Shown: piece by piece, positions 33,500 to 43,823 of the stretch
How the letters are laid out: the number at the start of each line of letters is the position of its first letter
How positions within the stretch are numbered: the first letter of the stretch is position 1
Assembly (NCBI RefSeq): GCF_015832195.1
Contig: NC_052020.1
Coordinates: 59,585,888-59,649,887 of the forward strand
Length of the DNA stretch: 64,000 nt
Reading direction: 5' to 3'
DNA from: Motacilla alba alba
Lineage: Eukaryota > Chordata > Aves > Passeriformes > Motacillidae
Notes under the pieces: generated by a model
Told to the model about the DNA's origin: nothing
Seen by the model: the letters and a program-made list of their open reading frames with translations, nothing else
Database searches by the model: none
Position numbers and translations under genes: made by a program

Positions 33500-34192
33500 A
33501 TGGCGGACAGATCAGTCCTGGCTGTGATGGTGCTGCTCATCTTCTCACTGCAACATCCCGTTGTGAATCGGTTTCATGAGGATGGGCAGCACCATGTGGA
33601 GGAGGTGAAACAGGCCCCCCCCAGAGCCACCCAAGCCTGGCTGGGGACCCTGGCTCCTGGCTGCCTTGCAACAGCTGCAGTCCTTCTGGGGAATTGCTCA
33701 GGTGCTCTTCCTGCCTTTGGACTGGTGGCTCAGGCGCAGAAGAGCAGCCATGAGGCAGAGAGCAGCGGCCCAGCGAGCTGCAGAACAGGCCAGAAGGAGG
33801 AAGATCAAAATCGAGCGGAGAAGGCGGCTCCTTGTCAAAAGATACAAAGACATGGAGCAAATGCGCCGGACCATGAAAGAGATTAAAAAGGAAATGGCCA
33901 GGCTGATTCAGATGAATAGGGACATGAACAGGATGCTGAAGGTAGGCTGGGCAGGCTTTTGGAGGAGCACAGGCAGTGGCCTGTGTGAAGAAAAGCTTCC
34001 TGCTGGAGATGCTCTCTGGGCTGGCCAAGGCGAGCCGCACATCTTTGTGAGCAGCCAGCGCACAGAGCCAGACCCTGCCCCTCTTCCCTCTATCTCTTCA
34101 CTGTGTCTATAGTAACTGTATCTATCTTCATGTCTCTATTTCCATTTTTCCATTCAGAAGCTCTACACTTGCTCGAGGACAGAGCCATTTAA
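33500..34192 (+). pseudogene. B9: frameshifted type B copy
   Basis: The C-run at 33,615-33,622 has eight C instead of seven. This shifts the frame before the membrane segment and ends the protein at 33,884-33,886. Apart from this base the exon is nearly identical to B4. The frameshift may be a sequencing error because the surrounding 1 kb is rich in single-base indels. Exon 3 starts at 34,158, with the TAA of the LED frame at 34,190-34,192. Confidence 0.6.
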
Positions 34193-34773
34193 AGGAGGAT
34201 CCAACTGAATGCCTCGAAATTGATTTAAATCGTTCAACGGTTTAGAAATATTTTGAAAAATTTTAAATATCATTTAAAATATTTTATAGTTTAAAATACT
34301 TTAAAATATTAGAAAATATTTTATACTTTAAAATATTTTTATATTTTGAAAAATAGATATTTATATCAAGATTTTAGTACTTTTTAATAGAATGATACTG
34401 TAGTTAGATACCAATATAGTAATAATAAGTATCAAGTAGTATTAATTAATAACACACTTTAGATTATATAATTACTATCATTCATTAAAATGAGTAGGAT
34501 ATTTAATATTTCAACAAAATTTAATATGCTTTATTTTTATCTTAAGCAGGGAATTAAACATAATCTTCATTAGAAAAAATCTTAAGTATTTTAATATATT
34601 ATATTAAACATAAAATATATAATAGGAAAAATTATTAGGATAGTTGCTTTGGTAAGAGAGTTGCTTAGATAAGATTGGCAATAATCACCATTTGTTAATT
34701 TTAATGACACGGACTGCCCTCCTGTCTTGAGACAGTGACTTCCCTCTGGAAGCTGCAGTCAGTGCAAAGATCC

Positions 34774-34816
34774 AATAAAGCCAATGCTTGAACAAACGCT
34801 GTGTCTGTGGGTGTCC
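34774..34816 (+). terminator. B9 poly(A) site
   Basis: AATAAA at 34,774-34,779 with a GU-rich element. Confidence 0.6.
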
Positions 34817-35587
34817 ACGTGGGACCCAGGTGTCAGCTGGGGGCAATTCCTGACAGAGGGGCACTGCAGCACCCCTTGGCCATGCAGAGGCTCCTTTGCT
34901 CCCCTCTAGCAGCTGCTCCTTTGCTCCTGGGATCCAGCCTCTGCTCTGTGGGATGCCCAATGCAAGAAAAGAAGGAGTGCCACCACTCAGACTGTCACTC
35001 AGGTCCCTGCAGAGCTCAGGAGCCACCATGGCTGTGCAGGGTGTGGAACGCTGCAGTAGGCCATGAGAGCAGGGCCAGCAGGGACAGGGGGACACAGGAC
35101 AGGAATTACAGGCCGGCTGCCCTGGGACAGGCAGACAGGACATGGGGCAGGCAGGAATCCCCATCCTCTCTGTGCCCACCTGAACACAGGGACATAAGGG
35201 ACAGGGGGAATGGGGACACAGCAGGCCCCTCTCCTCTGGGAATATCCCAGGGCCCCTGACACAACACAGAGCCTGAGGCTCTGCAAGGGGAACCCAAGAA
35301 GGAGGAGGACGATGCCGAGGTAATATCGGCCCACACTCTGCATGAAAACTGCTACATGGAGGAGAAAACCAGAGGGGCCTTGCCACAGCAGACCCCTTCT
35401 GAGGCAAGTTTTCCGTGTTCCGGCATTCAGGTGTTCCATGCAACATGGAGCGCATGAATGCACTTGGACACCAGATTCATATCCCTGCTCAAGCGTTCTT
35501 GCACTACAGGAGTGGGCATTCCATAATAACACATGGGTCCAACTCTTGTGCAAAGCCAAACAAATTGTCTCTCTCCTCCTGCAGACC
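34817..35587 (+). other. Spacer B9 to A6
   Basis: Nearly identical to the spacer before A3. Acidic candidate exon at 35,270-35,319. Confidence 0.45.
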
Positions 35588-36246
35588 GTGGTGTCCCAAT
35601 CAGTCCTTGCCCTGGTGGTGCTGCTCCTCTTCCCCTTCCCATGGCCCTTAATGATGGCTTTGCATGAGGATGCAGAGCTGAGCCAAGAGGACCTGGAGTA
35701 GGCTACCCCAGAGCCACCCGAGCCTGGCTGGGGACCCCTGCTCTCAGCAGCCGTGCAGCAGGGGCCCCACTGGGTGCTGCTGAGCTGCTCTTCCTGCCTT
35801 TGTGCCTCTGGTTCAGGCGCAGAAGGGCGGCCATGAAGTAGAGAGCAGCGGCCCGGAGAGCTGAAGAAGAGGCCAGAAGGCGCAGGATGGACATCGAGCA
35901 GAGAAGGCTTTGGTTCAAGAGGACATGCAAAGACTTGAAGGCAATGTGGAGGACCATGAAAATGATAAAGAAGAAAATGGCCAGGCTGATTGGAATGAAC
36001 AGCAAGGGGAGCGGGAGATGCTCTTTGGGCTGGCCAAGGCGAGCCGCACATCTTTGTGAGCAGGCAGCGCACAGAGCTGCACTTGCTGCCCAGCACAGCC
36101 CTGCAAAGCCGGGGCAGAGGCTCAGGGCTCCTGCCAGGCCCTGCCCCTCTTCCCTCCATCTCTTCACTGTATCTGGAGTATCTGTATCTATTTTAACCCT
36201 TTTCCATGCAGAGGCCTTGCACTTCCTTGAGGATGGAGCCATTTGA
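35588..36246 (+). pseudogene. A6: broken type A copy, twin of A3
   Basis: It shares the GTG start, the one-base deletion (near 35,774) and the TAG after RRRR (35,839-35,841) with A3. It adds a private stop: GAG-CAG has become GAG-TAG at 35,699-35,701, before the PPEP segment. The shared lesions show that A3 was already dead when the block was duplicated. Confidence 0.8.
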
Positions 36247-36739
36247 AGGAGGATTGGTCCGGATGGATGGACATTGATTTAACTTCATGATTTGTTTAAA
36301 AGTCATCTAGATATCTTGGTTTTTATCAAAAAATCATTTTGTTGTACAGTAACACAATTGTACAATTTAGTAGTAGTTATTATGCAAACAAATAGCAATT
36401 CTATTCGAACAATTACACATTCCACTCTATAGTAATTATCACTCATCCTAAATATTTCCGTGAATTTTTTGAATGAACCACAATTGAAGTATGTTAAATT
36501 TTTGTCCTATGTAGTAATTATTGACAATCTTCAGTGTGGAAATAACTTTGTCATTGTAGTAATTTATATATCATTTATAACAATATAAAAAAAGATTTCT
36601 TATCATAACAATATTTATAATTGTCATTTGATCTTGAAAATGTATTAAAATTCATGATTGATTTTCGAAATGACACTGCCTGCCCTCCCCTCTTTGGGAA
36701 GTCCATTCCCTCTGGCAGCTGCAGCCACTGCAAAGTTCC

Positions 36740-36782
36740 CATAAAGGTGGTGCTTGAAGAAACGCTGTGTCTGTGAGCGTCC
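36740..36782 (+). terminator. A6 poly(A) site (CATAAA)
   Basis: CATAAA at 36,740-36,745 with a GU-rich element. Confidence 0.4.
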
Positions 36783-37190
36783 AGAGTGACCTCCAAGGCC
36801 ATCCAGTTCTCCTCCTCTGCCATGGGCTGGGACACCTCTGGCTAGGCCGGGTTGCTCCAAGGCCCATCCAGCCTGGACTGGAACACTTGCAGGGACAGGG
36901 CAGCCGCAGCTGCTCTGAGCAACCTGCGCCAGGGCCTCACGGCCCTCCCAGCCAAGCCTTCCTTCCCCATAGCCCATCTCAGCCTGCCCTGTGGCACTGG
37001 GAAGCCACTGGCCCTGGCGCTGGCCCTCCAGGCCCTTGCCAACAGCCCCTCTGCAGGTCTCTGCTGGGCCTCGGGCAGGGACTGAAAGGCCGCAGGAAGG
37101 TGCCCCTGGAGAAGCCCTTGGAGAGCGCTGGGGCCAGGAGTGCCGCCATCAGGGCAGCAAGCAGGGCCTGGCCTGTCTGTCCATGCGGGA
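36783..37190 (-). mobile_element. CR1 3' fragment in the A6-B10 spacer
   Basis: Array-copied CR1 fragment, the last of six. No gene from its end to 37,743. Confidence 0.7.
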
Positions 37191-37743
37191 GGGCACAGGG
37201 CGGGCGCTGAGGCCCTGCCAGCTGGAGCACATTAATGCGCTCTGACATGAGATTCCTGCACCCTGCTCAGGTGTTCCGCTACAGCACACGTGGTCAACTT
37301 GTGACAATCTTGTACAAAACAGCTGATAATCTCTGCCAGAACCAGCTGTGTGCTGCTTCTTGATCTTGAGAAGCCTGGATGCAGTCCGGCTACCGTTCCT
37401 TCTGAATGACGTCTGATAATGGGAAGGTTTCACAGAGGTTTTGGAGGGGCCTGATCTGGGAAGACTCAAGCAGGAATAACCGAGCCACTCCCGCCTACTG
37501 CACTCAGAGAAAAGCCAGTGCCATAAAAAAACCACCTTTGGCGCTCTCACAGTTGATATTATGTATCATATTGGACTTTATCAGTTGTATTCGTTCCCCT
37601 TCGACAAAATGTCCAGAGACTCCTGCGTGCTTTGTGAAGGGAGCCCCTGGGGCCCATTCCCTCCCAGAGGGGCTGCACTTGCTGGGTGCCGGGGCTTTCA
37701 TTGCTGGGCCCCCTCAGAGCCCCTGAGCTGGGCTGGGCACCAA

Positions 37744-37866
37744 GGGCGGGGCTGGCGCGGCTGTGACGCCTCTGGCACGTGTGACATCAGGGCGAGCGTG
37801 TCACAATGGGGGCAGCTAGAAAAGGCCCCCGCAGGTCACGCTGGCCCAGCACAGCCTGGGCAAGCG
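37744..37866 (+). promoter_or_regulatory. B10 promoter and exon 1
   Basis: GC box at 37,744, CACGTG at 37,776-37,781 and TGACATCA at 37,782-37,789. Exon 1 ends at 37,866 before GTGAGT. Confidence 0.55.
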
Positions 37867-38150
37867 GTGAGTGCACACGTGGCGGGGCTGGGCTGGGCCA
37901 GGGCCGGGGCAAAAGCGCCGCACCCGGGCCTGCATTGTCCCCCTGCATCCAGGGCCAGCCCCTGGGGCCAGCGCCTTGGCCAGGGCACGGGGCTGCTGCT
38001 GGCCCACTGGGACAGGCCCTGCTGCCTGCCAGCTGCCTGGGGCCCTCTGCTTGCTGCCCTCACATCCCTGCGCCTCCGGGCCTCACTTCAGCCCCCACAA
38101 GCTCCCTTGGTAGCCCCAGTGAAACCCTTGTCTCTCTCCTCCTGCAGACC

Positions 38151-38842
38151 ATGGCGAACAGATCAGTCCTGGCTGTGATTGTGCTGCTCATCCTCCCATT
38201 CCCACATTCCGTCGTGAATCGGTTTCATGAGGATGTGCAGCACCATGTGGAGGAGGTGAAACAGGCCCCCCCAGAGCCACCCAAGCCTGGCTGGGGACCC
38301 TGGCTCCTGGCTGCCTTGCAACACCTGCAGTCGTTCTGGGGAATTGCTCAGCTGCTCTTCCTGCCTTTGGGCTGGTGGCTCAGGCGCAGAAGAGCAGCCA
38401 TGAGGCAGAGGGCAGCGGCCCAGCGAGCTGCAGAACAGGCCAGAAGGAGGAAGATCAAAATCGAGCGGAGAAGGCGGCTCCTTGTCAAAAGATACAAAGA
38501 CATGGAGCAAATGCGCCGGACCATGAAAGAGATTAAAAAGGAAATGGCCAGGCTGATTCAGATGAATAGGGACATGAACAGGATGCTGAAGGTAGGCTGG
38601 GCAGGCTTTTGGAGGAGCACAGGCAGTGGCCTGTGTGAAGAAAAGCTTCCTGCTGGAGATGCTCTCTGGGCTGGCCAAGGCGAGCCGCACATCTTTGTGA
38701 GCAGCCAGCGCACAGAGCCAGACCCTGCCCCGCTTCCCTCTATCTCTTCACTGTGTCTATAGTAAATGTATCTATATTCATGTCTCCATTTCCATTCTTC
38801 CATGCAGAAGCTTTACATTTGCTCCAGGACAGAGCCATTTGA
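38151..38842 (+). CDS. B10: last type B membrane coiled-coil protein
   Basis: The main exon is 38,151-38,591 (147 codons). The N-terminal hydrophobic segment is the most divergent of the B copies (MANRSVLAVIVLLILPFPHS), while the coiled coil is the B3/B4 subtype. Exon 3 starts at 38,808; in the conserved frame it reads EALHLLQDRAI with TGA at 38,840-38,842, a Glu-to-Gln change in the LED motif. Confidence 0.6.
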
Positions 38843-39418
38843 AGGAGCATCCAACTGAATGCCTCGAGATTGTTTTAAATCGATCTACCGTTCAGAAATA
38901 TTTTGAAAAATTTTAAATATCTTTAGAAGTTCTTTCACATTCTTAAATGTTTTTAAAATATTTTTAAAATTTTATACTTTAAAATATTTTTATATTTTAA
39001 ATATTTATATACTTATATCAAGATTTTAGTACTTTTTAATAGAATAATATTATATTTAGGTATCAATATTGTAATAATAATTATTTGGAATATTATGTAA
39101 TAACCCATTTTATATTCTATAATTACTATCATTCATTGAAATGAATAGGAATTATAATAATTAAACTAAATTTAATATTCTAGATTTTTATCTTAAGCAG
39201 GGAATTTTACATAATCTTCATCAGAAAACACTTAAGTATTTTATTAATATTTTTATATAATATATAGTAGGAACAAATACTAAGATAGTTGCTTCGGTAA
39301 GAGAGTTGCTTAGATAAGATTGGCAATAATCACCATTTGTTAATTTTAATGACACTGACTACCCTCCTGTCTTGAGACAGTGACTTCCCTCTGGAAGCTG
39401 CAGTCAGTGCAAAGATCC

Positions 39419-39461
39419 AATAAAGCCAATGCTTGAACAAACGCTGTGTCTGTGCGTGTCC
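39419..39461 (+). terminator. B10 poly(A) site
   Basis: AATAAA at 39,419-39,424 and a GU-rich element, after an AT-rich 3'UTR. Confidence 0.65.
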
Positions 39462-40100
39462 ACGTGGGACCCAGGTGTCAGCTGTGAGGAATTCCTGACA
39501 GAGGGGCACTGCAGCACCCCTTGGCCATGCAGAGGCTCCTTTGCTCCCCTCTAGCAGCTGCTCCTTTGCTCCTGGGATCCAGCCTCTGCTCTGTGGGATG
39601 CCCAATGCAAGAAAAGAAGGAGTGCCACCACTCAGACTGTCACTCAGGTCCCTGCAGAGCTCAGGAGCCACCATGGCTGCGCAGGGTGTGGGACGCTGCA
39701 GTAGGCCTTGACAGCAGGGCCAGCAGGGACAGAGGGACACAGGACAGGAATTACAGCCCGGCTGCCCTGGGACAGGCAGACAGGACATGGGGCAGGCAGG
39801 AATCCCCATCCTCTCTGTGCCCACCTGAACACAGGGACATAAGGGACAGGGGGAATGGGGACACAGCAGGCCCCCTCTCCTCTGGGAATATCCCACCTGC
39901 CCAGGGCCCCTGACAGAATCCAGGGGCTGAAGCTCTGCAGGGGGAACCCAAGGATGATGAGGACATTGCCAAGGTTACATCTGCCCATACTCTGCACGCA
40001 AACTGCTCCATGGAGGAGAAAACCAGAGGGCTCCTTGCCACAGCAGATCCCTTCAGAGGGAAAGGTGTTCTTAATTCCTGCACACAGGTGTTCCTTCTGG
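39462..40100 (+). other. Right end of the array with divergent acidic candidate exon
   Basis: This spacer is recognisable but more diverged than the internal ones. The 50-nt candidate exon at 39,924-39,973 reads AEALQGEPKDDEDIAK and is followed by GTTACA. Homology to the other units stops near 40,090-40,100, which marks the array boundary. Confidence 0.45.
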
Positions 40101-42000
40101 ACTGTTGCTGAAGTGCTGCTCCAGCTCTCGGTGCTGTGGTCTCTCCACACAACACATGCAATGAGGCAGAGTCCAGGAGAGCTGAAGCAGACGCTTACAG
40201 GAGGAAGTATGAAAGACAAGCAAGAGGAATGTTTCTAAATAATAACTAACTAGATGGGGTGTAAATATGTAGGTATAGGCCAGAAATTAGAATGAAGGCC
40301 TAATTTCGAAAGCAAACTTTAGGCAAATGATCAGGAAAAAGACCATAAAAAAGAAGAAAATCATCTTTCCTTGACTTTCTCTAATATGTGCTCTTCCAGA
40401 ATCTAGATTGTGCATGTTCTTCTTGAACTCAACCACACCTACAATGCTGAATTGGTTCTGATCCAAAGTCAAGCCAATTTGTACCCAGCCCTTCGGCTCC
40501 CTGAAGAGTGGAAAAACAATTGGGCAAAGGGAGGTGGAAGTGGGACCATGCTGCCACTCTTCTTAAAACTAGGAGAAGGTTTCTCAAGAGCAATCCCTGA
40601 AGTGAGCACACTCTGTCTGTGCTCGCTGTAGTGATAGCAAGACCGGCAACAAGCAAGTGTAACCTGAGCAAAGCACCTTATCACTGTGACACCTGGAAGG
40701 CGACTTTTGAGACGTTATCACTGAGCAATACTTTGATCTACCAGGTGGGAGCAAAAGGAAGTGATGCCACTTGTTTTTCAGGAGACTTCTTCACTCCAAG
40801 CTCTCCTGGCCCACCCGAGCCCACCTGCGACATCCAGCTCTGTCTCAGATTCCCTTCCCAGCCAAGCAGCTGTGGAGCTGAAATCTACCTTGAAAAACAG
40901 CTGAAATAAACTCAAGTTGAAGAAGAAACTTTCTTTTGTGGGAGACAGAGAGGTTTGGCCAGACAGCAGAGCCCTCTTCAGTCCAGTGGTGGGTAGTGAA
41001 GAACTGGTTGAACCAATGTGACCTTGCAGGCACTGGCAAGCTCCCAGCTGGGCCAAACTGGGCTTTATCTGGTATAAATTTGGTACAGCAGGCAGCAGAC
41101 AAATGCACCCAGTCAGTTCTGCTCTCACTGCAGGTAGAAGACAAGGATCGGTCAAAACCAGAGGGTGGGAAATGCATCATATAATTACAGATAGCAATTC
41201 TTGGAAGAAGGATTTTTGCATGGAGAAATTTGGGGTGGAGAAGGAAAAAGAGGGAGGGAAGGGACGGAACTCACACTCTAAAGCTAATAAATAAAAAAAA
41301 ATTTAAGTGATTTGGCAAAACACATCATCATGTGACAAGGTAGTTTCTCTTGCAAACAGGTGCACCACAGTTTTAGAAATATTAAATCTTAAGAGGTTTG
41401 CATTGCACAATAGATGGCAGCCAGAAAGCGTGTTGATGTTTTTTGGCAGCGTTTCAGATGTCATGGTATTTTTTTTTTCTTTAAAGCTTCCATCAGCAGG
41501 AGGCAAGGACGTGCCAAGGAAAAGGAATCAAATCTGGATGCAGCGAGTCTCGCATTCAGACAGAGGCTCCCTGCCAGATGCTACAGGGCCAAATCGGAAA
41601 CAACCACACTGAGTTCATTATGAAAACTGCATAATCAAAAGCCTGCAAAAAGGCAAAAAAAAAATTAATCTATTTAATACTTAGCTAAATTCTCAACTGT
41701 TGAAACAGATTTGAAGAAAAATTCATCATAATCCCCTCTTCCTTTTGAGGAATTCCTCCCTGTTCATGAAATGTCCATGAGATGGCAGGAGTGCACTGTC
41801 CTCTGGAGGTTGAAGGAACGTCACAATGGTTGAAGGAACGTCACAATTTCCCTCTGCCTGTGGGCACTGCAGACAAAACACTGATTTATCTTTCTATTTA
41901 TTGCTCATGAAGAGATAAGGAAGTGGCATCAATGGGCAGATCTTCATAGAAGAAATCAACTGGCCCGATTTCCCGAGGGTGAGAATGACTCTGTTTCACA
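40101..42000. other. Intergenic stretch, no gene seen
   Basis: Only short reading frames without domain features. A 20-bp unit (TTGAAGGAACGTCACAATGG) is duplicated at 41,809-41,847, and a short T-run lies near 41,469. No repeat family is recognised with confidence. Confidence 0.5.
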
Positions 42001-42004
42001 GAAA

Positions 42005-42110
42005 GATTTGAATATTGGAAGGGATATTAAAGTTTATCTCGTTCCAAAGTGGAAGGGACATCTTCCACTAGCCCAGGTTGCTCCAAGCCCCATCCAGCCT
42101 CACCTTTCAT
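42005..42110 (-). mobile_element. Old CR1 3' fragment
   Basis: ACATCTTCCACTAGCCCAGG and CTCCAAGCCCCATCCAGCCT are typical reverse-complement CR1 words; the copy is short and worn. Confidence 0.55.
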
Positions 42111-42685
42111 TCCTCTTGCTTTCAGCAGCCTCTTACTTTGGTTGACAGAACCCTGCTCACTGCAGACCCTGGGTCTGCAAACTCATCCCATGCTGTGCAT
42201 AGGAATTTGTGACCAGGCACTGCAAAACTGAAAGAGTGCAATGAGAAAAGGACCCAGACATCTGCCAGAAAGAAATCTGGAGGATGGGATTTAGAAATCA
42301 CAGCCCTCATATTTATGGCTGGGGATGACTGTGGAAACAAACCCTCAGGGGTGTCCCAGTTTTCAGCTCTTTTTATGATCCCGAGTTCTCCACACAACTG
42401 GGGCGCAGCTGTGAGCCTGCCCCTGGTCAGACAGGATCCATGGCAGCCCAAGTTCTGTGAGCTGGGCCAAGGGATGGGCTGAAAAGTTGTGCAAGTGCTT
42501 CCCTGAGCCAGGCTGCAGAAGCAACATCCCAACAAGAGACGGATTCTTGTATCTGAAGAGACCTCAGCTGCCTCAACAGCTTCAGGAGAGCAGGTTGCAT
42601 GATGGAGCTACTCTTTGCATGCTTCTGGTCTTAAGTCAGGATGTCTTCCAAGTCTTTGTCCACACTACCCAGACAGAAAGCAAAA

Positions 42686-42770
42686 ATAATCACAATGGTT
42701 TGGGTCAGAAGAGATGTTAAAGATCACCTAGTTCTGACCCCACTTCCATGAAGCACTCCATCAGTCTCAC
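42686..42770 (-). mobile_element. Short CR1 3'-end fragment
   Basis: AATGGTTTGGGTCAGAAGAG, then TTAAAGATCACCTAGTTC, matches the CR1 3' end in reverse complement. The stretch 42,111-42,685 has no recognised feature. Confidence 0.5.
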
Positions 42771-43194
42771 ACTGGATCCTCTCTAGCAGAGGGTATAATT
42801 GGGATGTTACAGCCCACAGCTCTTCCCACTGTTCCTCTCGCTGCATCTGCCCTGGGGGAGCAGAACTGGAGCAATTTTGCTGTGCTGGGAGCTCCCTGTG
42901 CACCTGTGAGCTCTCACCTGCAGGCACTGCTGTGATGGAATAGGTCTGCCTTGTACTGAGCAGGGGAGGGGAGCTTAGGAGCTGCTGAGGAACACCCCAA
43001 AGTGTCACTTGATCTGCATGTTTTAGCACAGCAAAGGCTCGTTCCCTTTCCAGTGTTCCATCCCACAGCCAGGCATTCCCAGTGACAACACTGGAGCCTG
43101 CAAACAGCTCTGCTGCAGGAAGACACTGCCCTCTGCAATGACCAAGGCAATGATGTTGGTTAACTTTTCTCAATGCATGCTTTCAATTTCTTGT

Positions 43195-43312
43195 AGATGC
43201 GGCACTTGGGGACACGGGTTAGTGGTGGCCTTGGCAGTGCTGGGGGAACTGTGGGACTCAACTATCTTAGAGGGATTTTCAAACTTAAATCATTCTATGA
43301 TTCCTTACTTTC
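43195..43312 (+). mobile_element. CR1 3' fragment
   Basis: Reads toward the CR1 3' end: GTGGCCTTGGCAGTGCTGGG, then AAATCATTCTATGATTCC. Confidence 0.6.
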
Positions 43313-43603
43313 AATTTTTCAAAGCTTTCCTGGCTTTCAGATTCTGCAGTTTACAATCCCTGATATGATCTACAAGGTCACTTTCCTGTTTTTTAATTCC
43401 CTCCTTCTCCTGCATGGGACATCAAGTGGTATCCCAGCTCCTGGCTGCAAAAGCACTTTCACATCAAGACACACAGGCCCGATGCATTCCATTGCACAGG
43501 AGAACCATCTCCTGAAGCTGAGGTTTGTCTGCATCCATGGGCAGCTGATGGCTATGGACAATGCTCTGAAAGCAGTGGGATAGGAACAGTATGAACCCAT
43601 CAG

Positions 43604-43823
43604 TGTGAGACCTGATTAGGAAGAAATTCTTCCCTGTGAGGGTGGTGAGGCCCTGCCACAGGATGCCCAGAGAAGCTGTGGCTGCCCAATCCCTGGAAAT
43701 GTTCAATGCCAGGCTGGAGCAACCTGGGATAGTGGGAAGTGTCCCTGCCTATGGCAGAGGATTGGAATGAGAGGGTCTTTAAAGTCCTTTCCAACTCAAA
43801 CCATCCCATGATTCTATGATCTG
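43604..43823 (+). mobile_element. CR1 3' fragment
   Basis: Clear CR1: GAAGAAATTCTTCCCTGTGA, GGTGGTGAGGCCCTGCCACA, ending in CCCATGATTCTATGAT. Confidence 0.8.

Noticed and set aside
1..40100. Regular repeats considered as a CRISPR array or satellite DNA
   Set aside because: Units are 2-3 kb with promoters, exons, splice sites and poly(A) signals, which is a gene array. Repeat and spacer sizes do not fit CRISPR.
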